Assembly (NCBI RefSeq): GCF_026222555.1
Contig: NZ_CP098511.1
Span: forward strand, 3,081,501-3,145,500
Length of the DNA stretch: 64,000 nucleotides
Source: Aquimarina sp. ERC-38
Lineage (GTDB): Bacteria > Bacteroidota > Bacteroidia > Flavobacteriales > Flavobacteriaceae
Direction of reading: 5' to 3'
Shown here: positions 10,289 to 17,887 of the stretch, in pieces
Position numbering within the stretch: the stretch's first letter is position 1
How the letters are laid out: the number at the start of each line of letters is the position of its first letter
Translations under genes and position numbers: made by a program
The notes under the pieces: generated by a model
Told to the model about the DNA's origin: nothing
The model's input: only the letters and a program-made list of their open reading frames with translations
Databases searched by the model: none

Positions 10289-10902
10289 TGATACGAATTT
10301 TATCTCAAATTATTTTTTTTATCTGTTTTTTTAATCTTTATACACAAGAGGTTGATTATTCAGCTTTTAAAGGTAAAGATGTGAAATTGAATCATTCGTC
10401 AAAAGTTATTAGACCACATATTTTAAATTACAACTACTATCCGTCAAAAGGAATTGATTCAATTGCCTATAAACCCAATTTATTAGGACAATCAGAAAAC
10501 GTACTTTATAATAAATATAAGCAAGATTTAGAAGCTAATTCTAATTCAAAAATATTATTAGAGTATAAATTTACTTATGGTTCTGAAGCTAACTTTACAT
10601 CAATTATAAAATTTAGAGTTTTATCTCTAAATGAGTCAGAAAGTAAAATATTAATTTTAAAGAAGGTGGACGGCGAATGGAAAGAAATTAAAAAAAGTAA
10701 ATATTCAAGCTTTGAAATTATTATGAAAAATCTAGACATTGAGATATTTTGGCAATTCTATAATTCTAGCGACAATCCAAATTATCCTGAAATTAACAAA
10801 CTTAAACCTTTAGTAAAAGACGCTAGTGGAGTTTTGAATATAGAAAAATTAGCGCAGGTAATTGAAGAGAACAAAGCAAAATTAAATAAATATCTTGATT
10901 AG
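10285..10902 (+). CDS. hypothetical exported protein in cassette operon
   Basis: I take the ATG at 10285, which overlaps the previous stop (ATGA); a TTG at 10279 is open but less likely. The product is about 205 residues with a signal peptide (IIFFICFFNLYTQ). It is probably a periplasmic relative of the preceding 229-residue protein, sharing the order of a hydrophobic strand, a K-K-x-D/E-x-E/I-W-K turn and a final helical segment. It is the last gene of the four-gene unit begun by the secreted cassette protein; a hairpin-containing repeat follows at once. A role as immunity or accessory protein is inference from position. Confidence 0.5.
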   Translation: MMIRILSQIIFFICFFNLYTQEVDYSAFKGKDVKLNHSSKVIRPHILNYNYYPSKGIDSIAYKPNLLGQSENVLYNKYKQDLEANSNSKILLEYKFTYGSEANFTSIIKFRVLSLNESESKILILKKVDGEWKEIKKSKYSSFEIIMKNLDIEIFWQFYNSSDNPNYPEINKLKPLVKDASGVLNIEKLAQVIEENKAKLNKYLD

Positions 10903-10909
10903 TCATATT

Positions 10910-11020
10910 GCGTAAGGGATAGTAGTGACATCCTTTTTTGTTTTGAGAAAAACAAAAAAGATATAGCGGATAGCCCGACCCATAGTGTAGCGAAGGGTTA
11001 CGCACAAACAATTACCCTTC
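10910..11020. repeat. intergenic repeat-like element with strong hairpin
   Basis: This segment begins GCGTAAGGGATAG and ends near GGGTTACGC. It contains a perfect 12-bp stem (CTTTTTTGTTTT, 10933-10944, against 10949-10960) with a GAGA loop, and outer GGG/CCC pairing. It resembles a class of short intergenic repeats I remember from flavobacterial genomes (GCGTAAGGGAT...AGCCCGACC), which I cannot check here. It could act as a terminator for the upstream four-gene unit. Homology to the secreted cassette core resumes at 11025, so this element sits at the junction where the second cassette copy loses its signal peptide. Confidence 0.5.
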
Positions 11021-11024
11021 TATC

Positions 11025-14000
11025 CAACGCTTCCCGGTACAAGTACTCCCCCGGGTAATCCCCCCGGCCCTGGTAAACTTTTATAACTACGCTGACGGCA
11101 GTACGTTAAATAGCCCCTTGCAAGTTCGTTTACTGTTAGGTGACTTATCCATTAACAGAAGGCAAATCCGGTTAAAAGCCTACTTTGAAGGCAACGGGAT
11201 TGCTTTTGAAAGCGTGGACAATGTTACAGGTGCACCAGCGTTGTTTATAGACGGGGGAACACCGCTTAACCTAACCAATGCTGAACTCGCCCCATACTTT
11301 GAACTCCCTAATTTGAGAGGTATCAGCTCAAGGGTATACGGACGTACCATCCCGGAAGGAAGCTACCAGTTTTGTTTTGAAGTTTTTGATGTTATTACAG
11401 GTAATAAACTAGGGGATAAAACTTGTGCTACTACCTTTATCTTTAAAAACGAACCCCCGCTACTCAACCTTCCCCTGCAAGATGCCATTTTAGAACCCAA
11501 AGCAGTAGAAAACATTGTCTTCCAGTGGACACCCCGGCATATCAATGTCAGTAATGTAGAATACGAACTAAGCCTTGTAGAGATTTGGGATGAACGGGTA
11601 GACCCCAGGACGGCTTTTCTATCTTCACCCCCGGTATTCCAAACCACCACCAGGACCACTAGTTTTGTCTACGGCCCCGCCCAGCCCCCGCTACTTAACG
11701 ATAAACGTTACGCCTGGCAGGTACAGGCAAAAGCCATTAAAGGGGCAGAAGAGATCGGACTGTTTAAAAACGAAGGGAAAAGCGAGATCTACTGGTTTAG
11801 CAAAACCAAGCCTTGTGTTATTCCCACGGGAGTCTACGGCGAACCTAAAGGCCTCTCCCGGATGAACATCTTCTGGGATGAAGACCCTACGGTGTACAAC
11901 GAATACGAGATCAGCTACCGGGAAAAAGGAAAAGCCAATGCCCGGTGGTTTAGCAAACGTACCAATGCCGGATGGGCTACGGTATGGGACTTAAAACCCA
12001 ACACTACCTATGAATTCAAACTCCGGGGCAAGTGTAAATTTGGCTACAGCCCCTATACTAAAACCCAAAGCATCACCACCGAAGCCGCAGAAGACAAGAC
12101 CGCCAACTATAACTGCGGGATCGTACCGGATGCCATAGCGATCACCAACCGGGAAGGCCACCCGAACCTACTCATCGGGGATAGGATCACGGCAGGGGAC
12201 TTTATGGTGACCATCACGGATATTACCAGCGAACAGGACGGGGTAATCTCCGGGAGTGGTTTTGTACGGGTACCTTACTTAGAACAAGCCCGATTTGGGG
12301 TAACCTTTAATAACATCCTTGTTAATACGGACTACCAGTTAGCCAAAGGGGAGATCGTCACTTTATACGACCCGGTGTTTGGGGAAGGGGAGGAGATGAT
12401 TGTGAACCTACCAGTTACGGAGTGGTTGGAAAGCATCGGGGGTATTATAAACAACAACCGGGATAAAGTACGCGAAGCTTTAACAAGCGGTGCCATTACC
12501 CAAGAAGAAGCGGACGAATTGGAAGAACAAATTGAAGAGCAAGAGCAGTTAAAAGAAGAAATAGAAGAAGAACTAACCAAAGGAGACGATGCAGATAAAG
12601 AAAGGGTTAGGGAATTTAGGGAGAAAGTAGATGGTATTACCGAACAACTCCAAAAAGAATTAGGCGCATTTGAAGGGGGTCAAAATATAGTGAATAAAAA
12701 CGATGTAATTACAAATGATACCTACTTTGACGGGGCTATAAAGTTTTCTATTGCAGATAAAACCATACAATTTCCACAAAAAGCAGAAACCCCGGTGCTA
12801 AACCTTTCAGAGCTAGCGCCTTCGCAGGGTAATAGTGACGCTACTTATTTTAATTATACTACCCTTAAAGGTGCGAATAACAAAACCTACTATGTTTCTA
12901 AATCTAATTTAGGTGAAGCGTTAGAAACCAATGAAGATTACAAAACCATTAAAGAGAAAATGGCAAACGTAGCTTCTGATGAATATTTATTATGGGTACA
13001 TTACGATTTTAAAAATAATGAAACCAAGTATAAAGTAGTATTTGGTGATCAATACTATAACGGTGCAATCACACAGCATGAGCTGGCAAAATTGTACAAT
13101 AATGTACTATCTTTTGACCTTAAAGGGGCTATAGGTTCTGCTATTGTCAATGTTAGTTCTTCTTTGGATGGTCTTTTAGAAAAGTATAAAGATGACTTTG
13201 AGTTTTTGAATGAAGAACTAATTGCAGGATATACTACCTATGAAATATTAAAAGTAGTTTTAAATTTTACCAAGAACTGCGGGGAAGATTTTAAAACACA
13301 AAAGAATGGTATTGTACCCAAATGCCTATGGGATCATGAAGTAAACCCAGCCATGGCTTATTACGCCGGGTTTATCGATGGGGCATGGGAGTCTGTTGCC
13401 ATTGCTGTAGACCTTTACCAATTTAAAGAAGCCTGGGACCCGTTAAGTCCATTTTTCTTAACCTCAGAAGCTACTGAGATCAGGAAGCAAACCGTTGAGA
13501 TTATACTACTGGTAAAACAATTAGAAGAAAAAGACCAACTGGCAAGTACCATAAAAACAACGTTTAAACAAGAGTTTAAGAAATACATAGATACTACCAT
13601 TGCCTTAACCCCCAAAGCAAGGTATAACCAAGGGAAGCTTATATTTGATGTAGGTACCATGTTTTTTGGGATAGGGGAACTTAATACATTACTAAAAACG
13701 GGAAAAGTTACCTCTACCTTATTAACTTCTTTAAAGAAAATACCAAAAAGCTTTGTCAGTTTTATCAAAAGTACGGGTAAAGGTTTAAAAACAGTAATAA
13801 AACGTATTGATGATGTTACTTCCGCAATTTTTGTAGAAGGTCAGGAGATTGCTCGAATTACCAAAGAAAAATTAATTATCTTGGAACGGGCGTTCATACA
13901 AAGTATTGATGATAATTTACAACCGGTAGGGCAGTTAGTCACCCCTAATGGGTTAATCGTACAAATGGATGATGGCCGTACAATTAGCGATAGGGTGTTT

Positions 14001-14561
14001 GATATCATGAAAGATGCCCAGGGTAATTATAGAACCGCGGTTGGGAAGTTGGATGATGCGACAGAAAAGGTAATTGGATCGATTGTAAGAAATGGTAATA
14101 AAGTAGAATATACTAACCCTGCAAAAAACATACTTAAGTGGACAGATCAACATCCAAATTCTATAAAACAAGCAATTAAAAGTGCCTTAGAAAGTAAAAA
14201 TGTTGGTAAATTAACCGAAGGAAAGGTAGGTGATTTTATTAATAAATTAGGCATTGAAATAGAAGCCTTCGGATTGAAAATTAAAAATACCACAACTAAT
14301 AATTTGGCAGGTGATATTGATGTATTAACCAAATCTCATATTATTGAAATTAAAAAAACATACAAATCAATAAAAGAGGGGCAATTAGATAAATTTGTTG
14401 ATCGCAATTTGGATAACTTTTTAAATCCATTCAATAAAAGGCCTATACTTTACATTGACGAATTACTAACAGCCTCGGAAAAGGCCTAAATATTATCTCA
14501 AATACCTGATGGTATTATACTAATTAATTCATTGGATGAACTTGCAAAAATTTTAAAATAA
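11025..14561 (+). pseudogene. orphan cassette: TANFOR-like core + nuclease-type toxin tail, no signal peptide or start, in-frame stop
   Basis: The first 1587 bp align base for base with 6114-7700 (offset 4911, no net indel). The reading frame upstream closes at a TAG just before the repeat, with no signal peptide; the first in-frame Met is near 11861, deep in the core, and a TTG at 11118 falls mid-domain. The tail is unrelated to the first copy's. It has a linker and helical region (FDVGTMFFGIGEL, pre-toxin-like), then a C-terminal module with GDIDV and IIEIKKT spaced as in PD-(D/E)XK nucleases. The frame meets TAA at 14487-14489 but continues open for 23 sensible codons (ILSQIPDG...LAKILK) to TAA at 14559-14561. 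That final stop overlaps the next gene's ATG, so the inner TAA looks like a nonsense mutation. I read this as a silent or decaying donor cassette. Confidence 0.7.
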
Positions 14562-14995
14562 TGGGACTTCTTATATTGTCTACTAGGAAAGTAACTCCTG
14601 AAGAAAGTATTGCCAGTATAGCATCTTTGTCATTGAAAAATGGGTTTAAATTTCATATGGAGGAAGTGAAAGATAATTCCAAAAATTACGTTGACTTATA
14701 TATTGCTAAACATTATAAAAAAGATGAAGAGGAATATTTTTATCTTGAGTTAAGATATGATCAAATGAAAATCATTAAAAATAACAAACTTTATAATCGA
14801 TTAGGTGTAACAGACCAAACTGATTATCCGAGATTAATGTATGACTTTTCTTTGGAATATTTACGTTTAAATCCGGATCACTGTATTTCTTTTCATAGAG
14901 AAACGTTCTTTTTTTTGAAAGATATGGAGGACATAGAATCCGGAGGCGGTTATTTTGATGATTGGTGTTTTGAAAATCCTAATGATCAATTATAA
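14561..14995 (+). CDS. putative immunity protein for the nuclease-type tail
   Basis: This is a 144-residue soluble, acidic protein without signal or membrane segments. It has stretches such as HYKKDEEEYFYLELRYDQMKI and ends in GGYFDDWCFENPND. Its ATG overlaps the ancestral stop of the upstream nuclease-type tail (TAATG), the coupling usual for toxin-immunity pairs. A cytoplasmic immunity protein fits a nuclease toxin. No family recognised. No promoter is evident of its own; if the orphan cassette is silent, this gene may rely on read-through or internal initiation. Confidence 0.55.
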   Translation: MGLLILSTRKVTPEESIASIASLSLKNGFKFHMEEVKDNSKNYVDLYIAKHYKKDEEEYFYLELRYDQMKIIKNNKLYNRLGVTDQTDYPRLMYDFSLEYLRLNPDHCISFHRETFFFLKDMEDIESGGGYFDDWCFENPNDQL

Positions 14996-15001
14996 TTATT
15001 A

Positions 15002-15234
15002 TTGTTCAGTATTGAAAGGGTTTTAAGTGATTCAAAACAAAGTAATAATCCAAATACACCTTTTTTTTCAAACATACATTTAAAGATTTTGATAATATAT
15101 CAGATTATAGAAAGAACTTAGCAAATAAAATAGGAGCACAAGTTAAAGCTCCTAAAGGTTTGATTACAGTATTCGAAGATGGTACTTATAAAATTTCTAA
15201 TAGTGGAGAATGGAGAATTTTTAATCCTGGATGA
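15002..15234 (+). pseudogene. orphan toxin-tip fragment (frameshifted)
   Basis: Two short open frames join here. One runs from 15002 (LFSIERVLSDSKQSN). The other runs to TGA at 15232-15234 and reads DFDNISDYRKNLANK, then APKGLITVFEDGTYKI and GEWRIFNPG. They are offset by one base at a run of eight T at 15061-15068; nine T would put them in one frame, giving a C-terminal module of about 75 residues. It has no start and no head domain, and directly precedes a core remnant. This is the pattern of displaced C-terminal tips downstream of polymorphic toxins. The family is not recognised. Confidence 0.5.
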
Positions 15235-15417
15235 GGAACACCGCTTAACCTTACCAACGTCGAACTCGCCCCGTACTTTGAACTTCCTAATTTGAGGGGT
15301 ATCAGCCCAAGGGTATACGGACGTACCATCCCGGAAGGGAGCTACCAGTTTTGTTTTGAAATAAGCTTTAATAACCTCTTAGTCAGCACAGACCACCAGT
15401 TAGCCAAAGGGGGAGAT
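15235..15417 (+). pseudogene. third, internally deleted remnant of the TANFOR-like core
   Basis: Bases 15235-15360 match 6345-6470 of the full-length gene. The sequence then jumps to material matching 7389 onward (CTTTAATAAC..., CCAGTTAGCCAAAGG). That is a deletion of 918 bp, a multiple of three. Soon after the join there are five G where the other copies have four, which shifts the frame. Homology ends near 15417. There is no start codon or tail. This is clearly debris of a further cassette copy, and supports repeated duplication and recombination at this locus. Confidence 0.75.
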
Positions 15418-15683
15418 CATCATTTTCTAATAACTTGTATTAAAATTATACAGATTATAACCCTAATTTCTAAAATATGATGAGTAGTAGTATTTTCTTC
15501 AATTTATGGCCCTGTAACGAAAAATATAACAAATAGTTCACACCTATAAATTCCAACCAAACAGTATAGTAGTTAAATAGTGATGTATAGAAAAATGCCG
15601 TATTACAAATTAGTGATCTACTTTAAAAGATAGCTTCCCAACATAAAACGCCCAACCCTTACCTCATTATTATAGGATAATAT
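15418..15683. other. non-coding stretch after the cassette array
   Basis: No convincing gene is seen. All frames are interrupted, and the short open frame that spills out of the core remnant to 15480 is a shadow. The sequence is AT-rich and unremarkable up to the promoter-like box of the cyclase gene. Confidence 0.6.
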
Positions 15684-15691
15684 TATATTTG
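15684..15691 (+). promoter_or_regulatory. candidate -7 box (TATATTTG) for the cyclase-channel unit
   Basis: TATATTTG matches the Bacteroidota -7 consensus TAnnTTTG and lies 105 bp upstream of the cyclase ATG. I do not see a clear TTTG -33 box at the expected spacing, so the call is tentative. Confidence 0.35.
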
Positions 15692-15702
15692 AAAAAAAGC
15701 TA

Positions 15703-15777
15703 AATTCAAACTTTACCTAGTTCAACCTACAAAAGCTTTGGTAAGGGTAAGATACGGTTGGTAGTAAAGTTTGAATT
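15703..15777. repeat. 14-bp perfect inverted repeat around a 47-base loop, upstream of the cyclase gene
   Basis: AATTCAAACTTTAC at 15703-15716 is exactly reversed and complemented at 15764-15777. The loop contains further pairing potential (CAACC against GGTTG). It lies between the candidate promoter and the ATG at 15796, so it would form a large hairpin in the 5' untranslated RNA. It could equally be a very small inverted-repeat element or an operator. Confidence 0.6.
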
Positions 15778-15795
15778 ATTTTCTAATTGTATATT

Positions 15796-17886
15796 ATGCG
15801 AACAATAACCATCCGCACGCGCATTATGCTGATGCTTCTCTTGGTTGGAATCCTATCTTGCGCTATCCTGGGCTATTTAGGCTCAGATTACGGGCAAAAA
15901 ATTATTGCTAAAGAAGTAAACGATCAGTTGAGTATTGTGCTTTCTTCCAAAAAGGATCAGATAAAAACTTATCTAACAAGTATTGAGAATGTGGTGGAAG
16001 TTATGGGACAAAACCCTACGGTAATAGAATCCGCAGAAGCATTTTCCGAAGCTTTTTATAAGTTAGAAGAAGAGCAGTTAAACGCTGAGTGTTCTTCGGC
16101 TTTGGGTAATTATTATACACAATTTATAGATCGGTTGTCTCAAAACATGGAAATTAAAAAGGATCAGCTGCTTTATTATCCTAAAAGTTTAGAAGGTTGC
16201 TATCTTCAGTTTGAATATATTGTTAATAACCCAAATCCGCTTGGTGAAAAAGATAAAATGAACTATGCTCCAGATAGTTCGGCATATTCTTCCGTTCATC
16301 AAAAGTATCATCCTTTCTTCCGGATGTTATTAAAAAAATACAATTTCTACGACATTTTTATAGTTGATTTAAAGAAAGGGGATATTGTTTATTCAGTATT
16401 TAAGGAAACTGATTTTGCGACTAATCTGTATACCGGACCGTATCGATCCAGTAATTTGGCGGATTTAGCCCGAAGGTTACAAACTAATAGTGACCTGCAA
16501 AAAGCTTCCTGGATTGATTTTGCGCCTTACCGACCGTCTTACGGGGCACCAGCTGCCTTTATTGGGATACCACTTACGATCGAGGGGCAAACGGTGGGAG
16601 GCTTAATTTTCCAATTACCTATTGGTGAAATCAATCGTATTATGACCGGTGGAAAACAATGGGAAACGGACGGTTTAGGTAAAACCGGAGAAACTTTTCT
16701 GGTAGGACAAGATCATTTGATGCGATCAGTATCCCGTTTTTTTATTCAGGATTCTTTAGGCTATCGTAAAACCTTATTGCAAAAAGGAGAAGTTGAAGCT
16801 AACATAGATCGTATGTACCGCTACGGGAGTACTGTTCTTCAGCAAAAAATACATAGCAATTCTTTAAACGAAGCCTTTGAAGGTAAATCCGGGGTAATAG
16901 AAGATTCGGATTATCGGGGGATTGAAGTTATACGCCATTATGAACCCCTTAATTTTCCCGGATTGGACTGGGCAATTGTTTCAAAAAAAGATAAAGAAGA
17001 ATCTTTTCAACCTGTGACTGAATTTAATAAGAGTATTTTTATACAAACATTAGTCCTTATCTTATGTATTACGTTGTTATCTTTAATTTTAGCCAACCGC
17101 TTTGTAAAACCAGTGGAAAAACTTACCCAAGCGGCAAAACAGTTAATTAATGGAGACACTTCACAAAAAGTGGTAATTAAATCTAAAGATGAATTCGGGG
17201 TACTAGGAGATACGTTTAATACAATGATCGGACAACTGGACGAGCAAAAGAAAGCAATTCAAGATCAACTACAGGAAAATCAAAATCTTTTAGAAAATTT
17301 TGTTCCTCCGGATTTTATCAACCGGATTAAAAAAGGCGAACGTACCTTTGCTGATGAATATCAGAATGTATCTTTTATTACCGTAGATATTGTAGGTTTT
17401 GGAGCATTGACCAATCAGGTGGGAGCTAAAAAATCCGCTACGATTCTAAATGACTTAGTAGATGCTTTTGACGAAGCAGCTGCCAGAAACTATGTAGAAA
17501 AATTACGTACTGTAGGAGATACATATTTTGCCGCCTGTGGTTTATTTGAACCCCGTTTAGACCATGCGAAGCGCATTGTACAATTCGCATTAGAAATTAA
17601 ACAATTACTCGCACAAATTAATCTTAACCGAAAGTTGGATTTACAAATGAAAACCAGCGTGCATACGGGTAATGTGATGGCTGGAATCGTAGGCACAGAT
17701 AAGTTTAGTTTTGATGTCTGGGGTGAAACGATCAATTATTTATTTACCATGAACCATAAAACTCAAGATATATCGCTGGTATTATCAGAAGAAGTTACCG
17801 AGCGATTAAGCGATTTATATACATTTACCCCCGTTGGGGAAGGTACGATGTCAGGAAAAAGAATTTTTACCATAAAAACGGTGTAG
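15796..17886 (+). CDS. membrane-bound class III nucleotide cyclase (extracellular sensor, HAMP, cyclase domain)
   Basis: I start at ATG 15796 (MRTITIRTR); an upstream TTG at 15787 is unlikely. The product has about 696 residues: TM helix 8-28, a large extracytoplasmic sensor (about 29-411, probably Cache-like), TM helix about 412-434, HAMP (about 435-487) and a C-terminal class III cyclase domain (about 520-690). Both metal-binding aspartates are present (TVDIVGF near 531, VGDTYFA near 574), as are the substrate-selecting Lys (VEKLRT) and Asp (FDVWG), which favour ATP. The motif N-x3-R is altered: NYLFTM has the Asn but Thr where the transition-state Arg is expected, so activity may be low or differently organised. 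The neighbouring channel with a cyclic-nucleotide-binding domain, starting 1 bp after the stop, is the obvious target. Confidence 0.85.
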   Translation: MRTITIRTRIMLMLLLVGILSCAILGYLGSDYGQKIIAKEVNDQLSIVLSSKKDQIKTYLTSIENVVEVMGQNPTVIESAEAFSEAFYKLEEEQLNAECSSALGNYYTQFIDRLSQNMEIKKDQLLYYPKSLEGCYLQFEYIVNNPNPLGEKDKMNYAPDSSAYSSVHQKYHPFFRMLLKKYNFYDIFIVDLKKGDIVYSVFKETDFATNLYTGPYRSSNLADLARRLQTNSDLQKASWIDFAPYRPSYGAPAAFIGIPLTIEGQTVGGLIFQLPIGEINRIMTGGKQWETDGLGKTGETFLVGQDHLMRSVSRFFIQDSLGYRKTLLQKGEVEANIDRMYRYGSTVLQQKIHSNSLNEAFEGKSGVIEDSDYRGIEVIRHYEPLNFPGLDWAIVSKKDKEESFQPVTEFNKSIFIQTLVLILCITLLSLILANRFVKPVEKLTQAAKQLINGDTSQKVVIKSKDEFGVLGDTFNTMIGQLDEQKKAIQDQLQENQNLLENFVPPDFINRIKKGERTFADEYQNVSFITVDIVGFGALTNQVGAKKSATILNDLVDAFDEAAARNYVEKLRTVGDTYFAACGLFEPRLDHAKRIVQFALEIKQLLAQINLNRKLDLQMKTSVHTGNVMAGIVGTDKFSFDVWGETINYLFTMNHKTQDISLVLSEEVTERLSDLYTFTPVGEGTMSGKRIFTIKTV

Positions 17887-17887
17887 A

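Noticed and set aside
11363..12580. Antisense and alternate-frame open reading frames over the cassette core
   Set aside because: They occur at the same places in both core copies and follow from codon bias of the real gene, for example the serine-rich complement of the acidic coiled coil.
11118..14489. Treating this as an ordinary gene starting at TTG 11118
   Set aside because: The TTG lies inside the conserved core, no signal peptide or ribosome site precedes it, and alignment with 6114 onward shows homology beginning 93 bp earlier.
15292..15480. A 62-residue protein from 15292
   Set aside because: It begins within the core remnant and runs across the deletion joint and a frameshift; it is pseudogene debris.
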